Shown in pieces: positions 1 through 12,180 of a stretch of 64,000 nucleotides of DNA. Origin of the DNA: Struthio camelus (lineage: Eukaryota > Chordata > Aves > Struthioniformes > Struthionidae); NCBI RefSeq assembly GCF_040807025.1, contig NC_090981.1, positions 40,341,817-40,405,816 on the forward strand, given 5' to 3'. A program made the position numbers and the translations under genes. How positions within the stretch are numbered: the stretch's first letter is position 1; the number at the start of each line of letters is the position of its first letter. The notes under the pieces are model-generated. The model saw only the letters and a list, made by a program, of their open reading frames with translations, did no database searches and was not told the DNA's origin.

Positions 1-2750
1 ATTGAGGTCTAAGCATAAGAGTAAATAGATAGTTAGAAAAATAGGAAAGTACAAGGATTAGAAACTGTACTTCCTAGTGTACTAAACAGTGCTCTCAGTA
101 TACCACTTGAGTATTTGTTGAGATTTTGGGATGATAATAGCAAAGAAGATTTAGAGGAAACTTTTGAAAGGAACAATTAGGTGTGTCTGTAGAGGTTGTT
201 GGGGATTTCTCGGAGTCAGGCACAGTGTGGAAAATATGAAGGACTTGGCTAAAAAATGAGAAGAAGCTCATTCTTCTTCATGAGAAGAAATGGTAGAAGC
301 TGTCTCTCAGTCAGGGTGGAGGAAATCAAAAGCAACAAAAAAGTACCTGGAATCAGGGGACTCAATTAAATTGAAGAAATAATAACACTATTTAGGCAGG
401 CAGCAAAAACAAGTGGGTAGTGGAGGAATTCACCCTGGCTGGAGGACTGATGATAGCACTGTAGATAAAGAACAGAATCAGAGGGAGCCAGTGCACGCTA
501 AGGCTAAGAATGGCTGAGGCAGTGGAGAAGACAGCATGTGGATCACAACAGGGAAGAACAGGAGAATGGGTTAGTCAGAACTGCTGATGGAGAGAGTCAC
601 AAAGAAGAGAAAAAGGTAGCAGTGACAGAGCATGAGGGTCATGGCTGCTGGGTAACCCTAAAAAAAACAAGTGATTGCTAAAGGGGTAGAATTCAGAGAC
701 CTTGGGGATAAGAGTGGGGCTCTGAAATAGGAAAAAAGGAGACCAATAAACTGGGGGCAGATTTAGGAGGTTAGATGATAAATGTGGGAATGGAAGAGGA
801 GAGTAAGGTAGGGTCAGTTCAATTCAGCATACGAAATCAAAGGTTTAGAGCAAGGGTAATACTGAAAGAGAAAATAGCATTTATAATACAGAAATGTTGA
901 TAGTCCAATGCTAAAATCAAACAGAACAAAAAGACAAACCACTTTTCTCCTTAAGTCTGTTTTCAGCTAGTTCCTGTGACTGCTATAAAGACAGCAAAGA
1001 TTCCCTAGCTGAAAATAAAACTGAAGAGCCAGTATACAGCTTGTTGACAAAAGGTTTAAAGATACGCAAATATACATGGCCTGGTTTTCATATTCAGTTA
1101 ATTAAAAATTCCAGAAGTGTTTTATATAATACAGCTAAAATGGACATAAACTAAGCTCTAGATTTATGATGCAAAGCATAGTGAAACTATTTTTGAACTT
1201 CCTTCACATTGTTAAACTTTGAATATGGAGGCACTCCTCAGTGTGAATGCAACTGTCAGAGCTGAGTCCTGATTTTTAAAGTTAGTAAAGATTACTCCCT
1301 TTGTCCCTATTTTAAGAACTGTAATAAGAATTTCACAGACCCTATGATTAGTTCAGAACCCTTAAAAAGAGTATTGTCCTACAGCTCACAAATAGCCAAA
1401 GCATGAAACTGTCTCGACATTCCTGGGAGACAGTTTAAATTAGTTCTTTATATGTTCCAAAGGCATTGGCGTGTCATAACACAGATTTCATAACGTTCTC
1501 CAAATGTGAGTCAAGAGACAGTCTGATGACTGAACGCTTAAGTAAAGGGTTCAGCAGACACTAGGCTATGAATGCTCTAAGTATCAGAAAGCCCTTGGTA
1601 ATAGGGACAACAACTTTAGAATTGAAATGACTTATTAGCATAAAATTTCCAGGTTATTTTTCTTTATTTAATGTGAATTGATCATAAATGCAATTTTTTT
1701 TTCTTTTTCTGTCAAGATCTTCTCTTTTACTTATTGGTATAAAAATATGAAAAAATGTGTAACATATTGAAAACATTCTCATTTCTCAGAGAAAGTAAGC
1801 CCCACAGATCAGAAAAAAGATATAGACTGCACAGTGGGTGCCATCTGGAATAAGTAAGTTACCCTGGGAAGTAGTTGTGATGTTTACAAGGCTGAATACT
1901 GATACAGAGAATTCTATCCATCTGGCATAAAGCTTGCAAATAATCTGCCTCAGGGGTACATAATTCAATAGAAACAGGTTTGATAAACTAGAAGTAACAT
2001 TCCCCATAGTCACCTTGAAAGAAACATTTAATGTATTATGCAACTGACTACCCTTCAGAAGCAGAGCAGTAGAGTTTTCAACATTTATAGGCAGGCAGAC
2101 CTATATACTACAAAATCAGTTTGATAGGAAATGGAATCCACTATTCTCTTAACAGAAATCAAACACTGCAGGGTATCCACACCATCCACAGATTATGTGA
2201 AATTTCTGAGACAGTACTCTTTTTGAGAGAACACTGCATTTATATTTCATATAGATGCAATATATTGGAAACCATTTTAATGAATGTATTCAGATGCAGC
2301 TGGGATTGTACAAACGCCTGGAGAAAATGTGTGTAACCACAGAAAAAAATCTTAAAAGGCTGCAGGCGGAGCAGCCCTGACAGCAGTGATCTGAGCCAAT
2401 GTCATCACCCCACACATTATCTACTCACAGGCAAAAAGATACCAAACAATAGTCTTGCTTAACAAGAGCAAAGAAATAAAGCTTAACATCACTCACTGGT
2501 CTGGCGATTTCTGGTCACGGGGGAAGTGGATAGCAGGTCGCTATTTGCAATTTCTGACCCACTGTTGCTAAGACGCACATTCCTCCCACTCCAGATTTAT
2601 GTTGTTGTGGTTTTCAGTTGAAATCTTTTGTAGATGTTTGGGAGCTACAGAAAATACTTTTGGGGTAGAAAAGAGGAAAACAACAAAGGAGATAAAATAG
2701 CTTAGAGAACCATAATAAACATTTTAAGAAAATAGTATGCATCTCCAATT
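1..2750. other. Intergenic, nothing recognised
   Basis: AT-rich single-copy-looking sequence. ORFs up to 85 codons (1786-2043 minus, 2121-2336 plus) have no protein-like features. No repeat family recognised. Confidence 0.6.
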
Positions 2751-4104
2751 ACATTCACAGAATCACAGAACGGTTGAGGTTGGAAGGGACCTCTGGAGAT
2801 CATCTAGTCCAACCCCCCTGCTCAAGCAGGGTCACCTACAGCACATTGCCCAGGACTGTGTCCAGGCAGGTTTTGAGTATTTCCAGAGGAGGAGACTCCA
2901 CAACCTCTCTGGGCAACCTGTGCCAGTGCTCCGTCACCCTCACAGGATAAAAGTTCTTCCGCACGTTCAGATCGAACTGCCTGTGTTTCAGTGTGTGCCC
3001 GTTGCCTCTTGTCCTGTCGCTGGGCACCACGGAGAAGAGACTGGCCCCATCCCCTCGACACCCGGGTATCCCTTCAGATACTTGTACACATTGATGAGAT
3101 CCCCCCCTCAGTCTCTCTCTTCTCCAGGCTAAACAGGCCCAGCTCCCTCAACCTTTCCTCATAGGAGACATGCTCCAGGCCCCTCATCATCTTTGCAGCC
3201 CTCCGCTGGACTCTCTCCAGGAGCTCCACGTCTCTCTTGTCCTGGGGAGCCCAGAACTGGACCCAGCACTCCAGGTGAGGCCTCCCCAGGGCTGAGCAGA
3301 GGGGCAGGATCACCTCCCTCCACCTCCTGGCAACACTCTGCCTCATGCACCCCATTGGACCCTAATGCCCTTGGCCTTCTTGGCCACAAGGGCACACTGC
3401 TGCCTCATGCTTAACTTGTTCTCCACCAGCACTCCCAGGCCCTTCTCCGCAGAGCTGCTTTCCAGCAGGTCAGCCCCCAGCCTGTACTGCTGCATGGGGC
3501 TATTCCTCCCCAGGTGCAGGACCCTGCACTTGCCTTTGCTGAACTTCAGGAGGTTCCTCTCCACCCCTCTCTCCAGCCTGTCCAGGTCCCTCTGAATGGC
3601 AGCACAGCCTTCTGGTGTGTCAGCCACTCCTCCCAGTTTAGTATCATCAGCAAACTTGCTGAGGGTGCACTCCGTGCCTTCCTCCAGGTCATCGATGAAT
3701 CCATTGAACAAGACTGGACCCAGGACTGATCCCACTTGCTACAGCCCTCCAACTAGACTTTGCGCCACTGGTCACAACCCTCTGAGCTCGGCCATCCAGC
3801 CAGTTCTCAATCCACCTCACTGTCCACTCATCCAACCCACGCTTCCCAAGTTTTATCTAGGAGGATGTGATGGGAGACAGGGTCAAAAGCCTTGCTCAAG
3901 TCCAGGGAGACAACATCCACTGCTCTCCCTGCCTCTACCCAGCCAGTCATTCCATCAGAGAAGGCTATCAGGTTGGCCAAGCGTGATTTCCCTTGGTGAA
4001 TCCATGCTGACTCCTCCTGATCACCTTCTTGTCCTCCAGATGCTTAGTGATGACCTCCAGGATGAGCTGTTCCATCACTTTTCCAGGGATGGAGGTGAGG
4101 CCGA
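2751..4104 (-). mobile_element. CR1 LINE retroposon, 5'-truncated, reverse transcriptase broken
   Basis: Its orientation is minus: the CR1 3' end lies near 2751 and the truncated 5' end near 4104. Read on the minus strand, fragments of the CR1 reverse transcriptase appear in order: [10 protein letters not shown] and [10 protein letters not shown] near 4000-4090, LSKAFDPVSH near 3880, then FADDTKLGG (catalytic Asp pair, with Phe in the usual Tyr position) near 3640, [14 protein letters not shown] and [17 protein letters not shown] near 3130-3270, and TEHWHRLPREVVES near 2900. These lie in at least three frames with internal stops, so the element cannot make a full protein. CR1 has no LTRs and usually no clear target duplication; none was seen. 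Long plus-strand ORFs across it (such as 3596-4177) are antisense artefacts. The good match to modern CR1 suggests moderate age. Confidence 0.95.
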
Positions 4105-7100
4105 CATAACATCAACACTTTGTAGCTTTTTAATCAGTAGAATGGTTTCCACAGTAGATATATACGCTGGATATTAATTATTTTTTAAAACAAAATACAA
4201 AATTAACATTTATTCTACATGTCACAAAAAACACTGCTGTTGCATATTAAAAGGAATAGAAGTCTGAATCTACACAAAATTACCCTGGTCTTGTTAGTGC
4301 AGAAACTGTCGTGCCATCTCATGAATAGGTTCCTCTTTAATGTATAATGAAAAAGTAAATGAAAAATAGTTTTACTAATTTTTTTAATAACATATCTTTT
4401 CACTCATTTGTACTATTATTAATTAATTTGTGTATGTCCTTTTGGGTCAGCTGATTATTGTGCTGAGTATCAATATAACTTTTTATTTTCTCTGCTTATA
4501 AAACTGATCAAATAGTAGTGGCTGCAAGAGTGGGGTCTGAAAGGTATATTTGTTCCAATTTGACATCCTATTTTCTTGTTATTGGTAACATTGCACAGAT
4601 TTAAAATATTAAGAATTCTGAACAAATAAAACATTTATTTTGTTCATTTACACTGTTTCCATTATTTGCTATGATATGTAATGGATTTGGGGAAATAATT
4701 CTACATTTCTGGCATATGTGGTATAGATCAGATACAGCTATATCATAATGGTTTTAGTCATATATTAGGGAGGGCTTATTAGATAATGTCTTACACTGTT
4801 CTTGAGGAAGAGAGCCAAATATTTGGAATTAACACATCCTATGAATGCATTGTCGGTTTCATAAACTTACTGTACCTATACTGCAGGCTAATGTAAGACT
4901 AGGTGAGAAATAGTTTGCTGATTTTAAGATTTCAAACAATGTATCCAGCCTCAGTTATGCTCAGTGTAAAAATCTCCAAAAAGGCTATATACCAAAAATC
5001 TGGGGAAGAAATAGGTTAGACAAGATATATTGTGCCACTCTTTAAAGAGATTGGAAAAATCATATTTTGTTTTGTTTTGGGAAAGTCAAAGGCTGTTACG
5101 TATTTGAAAATTCTTCTGAAAAGTCCGAGATAAACTATTTGTCAAATATCATCCCTTCCTCAAAATGTTTACTGCCAGTCAAGTAAAATTTTTTTATGAT
5201 CCACACCACTAAAAAAAATCACAACCAGTTCCAGCATAAAGAACTCAAAAAACACCTTGATTGTCCTCCAAAATGGAAGGCACTGGCCTTAGCGATATTA
5301 CAGCATTTCCTTGTGCTTTAGTTTCAGTTAAGTGGGAACAAACTTAACACTGAGCTTATTTGTAAAGCACTTTTCCAGTAATTTTTCATTGGCATATGTC
5401 AAAGCTATGTTCTTATTCTTAATATTTTGAAGTGAATTCTTCAGATTGGAGGTTCAGATTTTACTAGACTGTGGAAAGAAAATGTATCCCTGTACAACAC
5501 CATGGCATCTAAGCTATTTTCACTTCTGAGAAAGATTAAGCTGTACCCCAAAGAAACAGGTTCTGAGTTTTTGAAAGTTTTCTGTAATGTATGTATGCAT
5601 TATATATGATCTCTTAATATGCATTAGAATTTGCTTTTTTATTTACATATACATTTCTATTTTAAATGTTACTATCATTAGATCTAAGTAGCATTCTACG
5701 ATACTATAGTTGTTATAACTTACTGATGTAATTATTATGTACGATTAAGGATGTTCATCCTTTACAGATGAAAAAATTTATTCTGGAGGGTATGTCTTTA
5801 TCTTTCTGTGTTACTCATCTGTAATGCGAGTTGACAAGTAGTGTAAGTGAAAGAAAGGAAAATGAGATGTCTAGATTACAGGTTGCTTTCCTGGCAGCCA
5901 CAGAAGCTGCTAAAATTGTGTTGATAAGAGTTTTGGTAAGCACTTGGAGGTTGGGCTGAGGTAGATTCAGAGGAAGAAGGTAGCCAGCTGATCTGCATAC
6001 AATCTGGGGACTGTATAACTCAAAGTTATTCTTCTTGGTCACTCTTTACATACTGAGAGTTTTCCACTCTCTTTTTCAGAAAAGCTTTTAAAATGCTCCT
6101 AAGTGAGGTGACTGAATGGCTCATAGAATTAGTAATGGGATGCAGAGCTCTATGCCCTCAGGTCACTGGTTCATATTCAGTAAAAGACAGTAATTAGGAC
6201 AAATCCTGCTCTAAGTCATGGAATTTCCATTAGAGTAAATGATCACTTTTTTATCTATGAATTATTATCTGGTATCTGATCAGTACCCTACATAAATGAG
6301 TGAACACTGTCCAATTTTTAATAAACACAGTAACACATACAGCTGTAGGAAGGGCCAAGAGAAACAGGACAAAATAGGTCAGTATGCTCCATATATCTAC
6401 TGAGTCACATTTCCTCCCATTTACAGCTGTCTTCCTCTGGTGTAAAGCTCAAACAAAGGGAGAAACTCCCTCCCTGGGGAATGCTCCAAGTGTGACCAGG
6501 CTTAGACTGATGCATTTATCATCTCACTGCCCCTACTCAGTCCGTCTAGTGGTATTAGTCGCAGTACTTAAACGATCAGAAGATAGATTTTTTAAAAACA
6601 GAATGTGCTAACTGTTTTCCTGCTGATTTTTGCTCCTTACTCTGTAGGTAGTGATGAAATTAATCCTACATAATTAATCCTACCTACATGCTTGCAGAAG
6701 CTTTAGGCACCCATCACAGTTGAACTAATTTTGTCATGTTGCCATTGCCTCTTGAGCTAGAGCAGCTGTAAGAATATATTTTATTACTGTGATAAATCAC
6801 TGACTCACATTTAGATATGTCACATATATACACAGATAGTTTTATATAAGACTGTGGTTGTATTGTTCTGTTTCGCTGTGTCCTTCATCAAAATTCCCTT
6901 CTTCTGTAACACTTAAAAGGTATTAATTGCCTAAAATTAGAGCTATTAGACAGACTGAAATGGGGTTATTACATAAACACGGATATGAATTATAGATGAA
7001 ATTTATATAATTTATATAACAAATACTGTTCTGATTTCCTTTCTCTTTGCACCATTTGTGTTGCTTGCTTTCCTGAATTATTGCCGTAACTTGAATTGAG

Positions 7101-7839
7101 CTGCGAGCTGTACAGTACCAGCCTGAGATGTACTGTCCAAATTACATACATCTATTAACATATATGCATCAGAATAGCTGTTAAAATTGAAAGTACTAAC
7201 ATAATTGAGGAGAAAAAGAAAGAAAAAGAAAGGAGTTAGATAGAAAATGAAGAAAAAATTATTATTTTTTCGGCATGCTGGTTTCACTTGGGCTTCTAGT
7301 ATTATTTGCTGTTTTAGTTGTCAGCTATTTCCTTCTCAGATACGGCAAAATATTTCATAAAAGAAAATATTCATGAATGATAATACAGTCTCAAAGTGCC
7401 TGTTTATTCTACTGCTTCTAAAATATCCTTTTCTGAACTAATCTTTTTCATTAATCAAACAAAAATACTACTATGCACAGATTTCCTGTAGTGCTCATCT
7501 ACCTAGAAAGACTGAGCAGGAAAATGAATGCATCTGCATTACAAGCAAGTGTTTATTCCTCCAACACATTTTTCATTCTAATCAATTACATTGAAAGTTT
7601 TGGCTAAAAGTAGACTTTGTGGAAAAGACAATCATGTACTAAGAATAAAAATTACTTCCAAAAAATGAAGTCAGTGTAGATACAGTGCCATAACGCAGCA
7701 AAGTGTATTACCTACGAATAGAATAGTTACAGCTCCTCTCTGCCTTCCCCCAAATTTATCAATCAGTATATAACAGCTTTTAGGTACATGGCCACAAAAC
7801 ATGTAGAAACTCGATAATGAGCTTTGCCTTTATTTTGAG
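4105..7839. other. Intergenic, nothing recognised
   Basis: AT-rich, no ORF above 75 codons, no transposon or RNA gene recognised. Confidence 0.6.
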
Positions 7840-7860
7840 TTTTTTTTTTTTTTTTTTTTT
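7840..7860. repeat. (T)21 run beside the left inverted-repeat arm
   Basis: 21 T on the plus strand, four bases from the start of the left arm of the 305-bp inverted repeat. The right arm has no such run at the same end. Confidence 0.9.
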
Positions 7861-7864
7861 AAAG

Positions 7865-8169
7865 AGACCTTAAAGACTCAGTGGATCTAAAAAACAAGAT
7901 CTTCTTTTTGATACAGTGTGTTTATATGTATGCATATTTATGTATTTTGATATAGTGTATTTGTAAGGTTGCATAGTATAGTTAGACCATTGGCATCGTT
8001 TCGGTGAAAGGCAGTGCCACAACTTCATCCTTCTGCCAGTAGATACAACCAAACTGTGGCAAGTGCAATCACTGGAAGTGGTAGCACCACCAACTCTCTT
8101 CAGAAAAAGCACCTGCAGCAGCGCCTCATTATCTTCATGTTACAAGCTTGCACAGGCAACCCCAGTTGG
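7865..8169 (+). repeat. Left arm of a perfect 305-bp inverted repeat
   Basis: The reverse complement of 11876-12180, identical at all 305 positions by base-by-base hand comparison. Homology stops abruptly at both ends. It contains an 80-codon ORF (7870-8112, minus) that recurs identically in the other arm; this is a consequence of the DNA identity and not evidence of a gene. No transposon signature was recognised inside it. Confidence 0.95.
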
Positions 8170-11100
8170 CTGGTTTTCTATGTGTAGCCCCAAAGAGCCC
8201 TGTTCACTGACTTAGTACAAAGCAGGTTGGCTGATGCAGCATCTGTCTGAGCCACGTTCGCTGAGCCCATCTCATGCGGACTTGCTATTGTCATAGCGCT
8301 TACAAGCTGAGTGCATATTCATGGTGCAATACTGTCTGAGACTGTGAGACTTGAGGACAAGCTCTCCTTGTCCTCCTCTCTTTACTATCTTTCAAAAAAC
8401 ATAACATTCATTAACAAGAATGTTGAAACAGAGCAGTTTTCTCCCACCAAGCCCCTCTGCTTCAAATTCTTGAGAGCTGACTGAAACCTGTGCTGAAAAG
8501 ACCAACGTAATTGTTAGTTCAGAAGACAGTTTGATTATTTAGGAAATGTGAAGAGGCAGAAAGGAGCTACATCACCAAATTTATGTTCTGTGAGCATGAA
8601 CATTCTCTGATCTTTTTGTTCTATTTTGTTACAGTAACAGTTTTGGAACTGCTTAAAGGAAAAAAAAATTCATACTCTCTAGCATTTGAGAAAAAGTTTT
8701 CCAGGAAATCAGTCTTCCCTGCCTGTTGAAATCATACAATTCGTTACTATTTTCACAAACATACACAAAGAGACACTAGTACATAACACGGGAATATATA
8801 ATTCATTCATTCACATATTAAAAATACCCCACAAAACACACTGACTGGAGTACCACAAACCCAGAGGGCTTGGAGGCACTTAAAAAGCTAGCTCTCCTCC
8901 CTTCCCTAGACAGAATCAGCAAAGCCAGTACCATTCCTGGGTGACGGGTATCTCCCCAAATATTTGGAACTCTCCCCAAATTCTCCACGCAGCCTATTCA
9001 AGTGATTAGCTAACCTTACCTTCACAAGTTTTCCTTTAATGCGTAACTTGAGTTTTCTTTGCAGTGATACTAAGCCTCTGCGTAGCCCTGTCCTCATGGG
9101 ACACGGAGAACAGGCTAGTCCTTTTTGCAACTACCTTTTACCTTTTGGAAGACTGTCACCATGTCTTTCTCAGTCTTCCTTTCTCAGACTTCTGTTCTCC
9201 AGGTTAAATCACTTCAATTCCTTCAGTCTTTCCTTGGCCCTGTTTCCCGATCTCTCATCACTTATCATCGCTCTTTCCTCATCTTGCTCCAGTAATCCAC
9301 ATCTTTCTTGATATGGTACCCACAACTGGGCAAAGCATTCCCTCCTAGTCCTCACCAGCTCTGAAATGAACAGCAGGGTGCTGTCAGCTGCCACCTCTCT
9401 TGAAGGATATGCTCCTGCTTACAGAGCTTCATCTGACATCTGCCTTTTTCACAACAGCATGATACTGTTGACCATATTCAGTTGTGCTTCTTCATGAAAC
9501 AAAATCCTTATCTGCCTAAATTGCCAACAAAATCTTTCTGCCAAATTTTAATTTAAAAAACACTGGAAGACTCACCACACTTCACCTGCAGAATGCGTAA
9601 GACTGAATGACTTGTCCTGCAGTTCCAAAGCTGACCTTATGGTATTTGTTCCTTCTTATCTTCATTATATTTGAATATGATTAGCTGCACAGCCTTGAAC
9701 TTGAAATGTGAACTTTTATTCAGAAATCTCAGTGAGTTCAGCTCACAAGATACATCGTAGACTTAATAGCTATTTTCCAGGACACATAAGTTTCTTATTT
9801 CTCCTCCAGAACTGAGAATAGGAAATTGTCAAATTATAGACAGAGTGGGTTTTTTTTTTTATTTATTAAATCAATCATCATTCATCAGTAAATTAAAACA
9901 GCATTTCAAACAGCAAGAGGAATCTATATATAGGTATTATGGTGAATAACCATTATTTACGGAATTATATTTATTTAGATGGCATATCTTTATGCAACTA
10001 AATGGTAAATATCTTAAGATATGATAAATTAAACTTCAAAGGTGCATTTTAATGACTTAAGACCAAATAACACTACATACCATTCTGCAGAAGCTTCAGT
10101 AAATATTTGCAGAAGAAAACATTGCATTTGTTATTTTTTAATCAGCTAATTATCTGAGAAGGAAAAAGGGACCTCAGACACCTGAAGAATCAGAAGATGG
10201 CAACAAAATGACTTGTGCCTTCTTTTCTCCAACATGTTTTTGCCATTGCTGAAGACAGACAGAAGGGTTGTGAAAAGTTACTCCCAAAAACCAACCTAAA
10301 GAACCTTAGTAATGGAAATTAGATAAAAACAATGGATGAGCTTTGTTTTGCAAGCAGTCACACACAGGCTGGGCTGGCTGCTTCCTGGAACAGAACTCCT
10401 TCCAGAGAATACTTCAGTCTCAGGGAATACATGGCTTCTACATGGGCCTTACTAGGATACACTAAGCATTAGCACGGGCTGCCTTATCACCCTGTGGCAT
10501 GAGTGGCCTTTAGAAGGGAGATGGATACTCTACTGTGTTACACATGCAGTTTCTCTCTTCTCCCAGCAGCAGTGCAGAGACCCTCTTTACTCAGTTAATG
10601 CCAACTGGCAACAATGGAAAGTCAGGGACAGGCAGGAGCAGCTTCGTGGTGCGCTCAGGTCCACCCTCCAACTGCTTCTCTTTCCCCTTCCTAGTTCCCT
10701 GTGAGAAGCTCCCTGAACATACTAGCAGGTTTTGAATAACTGAACTAGAAAACTAAATAGCTGTAGAGCTCCTTTTGTGGCTTGCCTTCGTGCACATTTT
10801 GCATATCTGATAATCATTAGTAGTTGTCTCCTATCCAGTCTGTACAACACTCTTTCCTTCACTTTCTATTGTTCTTACTGTACTAGCTTAGCTACGTGAT
10901 GAGAATGGAAATTCTAATTACTAATATGCTTTGTCCGTGAAATAAGAAAAGACTTGTGCCACTGTGTTAATTACTTATTTTTATACTGGCAAGTGGAGTG
11001 CACAAGCTAGTGTTACTGCCAGCCAGAGTCCCTTCCCACATGGAAACTAGAAGATGAGGCAACCAGAGAGCACAATGATGCTGGTTTATGCTTTATGCAC

Positions 11101-11875
11101 TGAGTCATACCCCGCAAATCAAAAGCTTGTTAGCTGCACAGCGCAAAACAGTTATTTCTGTGACCTTTTCTCTGCTGGGGACCACACAAAAACCTCCAAG
11201 TCCTTCATGCTTCTGCAGCAGGTCTAATAGGTGCTCTATTAGATCTTCTGTGGACATAGTCCCCCCTCTTAGGTGCTCTGCTGCTACTAGACAGTGTACA
11301 GGAGAGGATTTAGCATAATCCCTGCTATAATTACTTCCATGCAGACACTTTGTCTGAAGTATGGCAAAGTACCACGGGTAGCATCACTAAAAACAACAAA
11401 TGAGTTCCTCCAGGAATGCCTCAGGACAAAAGCGAGTGGGGAAACACTTGTGTGAAACTGCCCTCAGCAGCCCAAACGCACTCTTTCAGACCCCACGGAA
11501 ATGAGCCAGAACAAAATCTCCCACTGCTTTACAAAGCACAGGGTACACCTTGTCCCCAGGCCACAATCTGCAATTTCAATTTGGGAGAATCTAAGGGAGG
11601 AAGTGTTGTTTGCACAACTTATCTGAACCTATTTCCAAACAATAACCATTGTTCACTCTAGCAACTTGACATGCTGTAATTTATTTTCTGAAGAATAAAT
11701 TTAATTTGCAGTCCGTAACTGTAGTGAGATACGCTGTGGTTTTATTAGCAAGAGTAGATGGATTTTTTTCATTGTTTCTGAAAGAAATCAACATGATTCT
11801 ATTTGCAGATAGCATTAGAAACTCATCTTGACTCCCTTAAGATGGTTTTGCATCAGTCAATTTCTTGGCCCCAGC
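8170..11875. other. Spacer of the inverted repeat
   Basis: 3706 bp between the arms. It holds the old CR1/L3-like fragment (about 9040-9480). The rest is AT-rich with ORFs below 91 codons and no gene recognised. Confidence 0.65.
9040..9480 (-). mobile_element. Old CR1/L3-like LINE fragment
   Basis: The plus strand shows a decayed version of the CR1/L3 3' region. Seen are a tract equivalent to the 'tcctcatgggacacggaga' end of ORF2, a 'ttcagtctttcctt' segment, then 'ccacatctttcttg' and 'acccacaactgggcaaag', in the same order as CR1 and L3 elements. No frame stays open. It is far more diverged than the copy at 2751-4104 and sits in the spacer of the inverted repeat. Ends are approximate. Confidence 0.65.
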
Positions 11876-12180
11876 CCAACTGGGGTTGCCTGTGCAAGCT
11901 TGTAACATGAAGATAATGAGGCGCTGCTGCAGGTGCTTTTTCTGAAGAGAGTTGGTGGTGCTACCACTTCCAGTGATTGCACTTGCCACAGTTTGGTTGT
12001 ATCTACTGGCAGAAGGATGAAGTTGTGGCACTGCCTTTCACCGAAACGATGCCAATGGTCTAACTATACTATGCAACCTTACAAATACACTATATCAAAA
12101 TACATAAATATGCATACATATAAACACACTGTATCAAAAAGAAGATCTTGTTTTTTAGATCCACTGAGTCTTTAAGGTCT
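11876..12180 (-). repeat. Right arm of the perfect 305-bp inverted repeat
   Basis: Reverse complement of 7865-8169 without a mismatch. The arms are separated by a 3706-bp spacer. Beyond the arm, at 12181, the sequence continues TTAGCTGAG with no A run, so the T21 of the left copy has no counterpart here. The same 80-codon ORF appears at 11933-12175 (plus). Confidence 0.95.

Noticed and set aside
3596..4177. 193-codon plus-strand ORF, longest in the window
   Set aside because: It lies antisense to the CR1 reverse transcriptase; the openness comes from GC-rich CR1 sequence, and the translation has no protein features.
7870..8112. 80-residue ORF found identically at 11933-12175
   Set aside because: The two ORFs are identical because the DNA arms are identical; no domain, no codon signal and no independent evidence of a gene.
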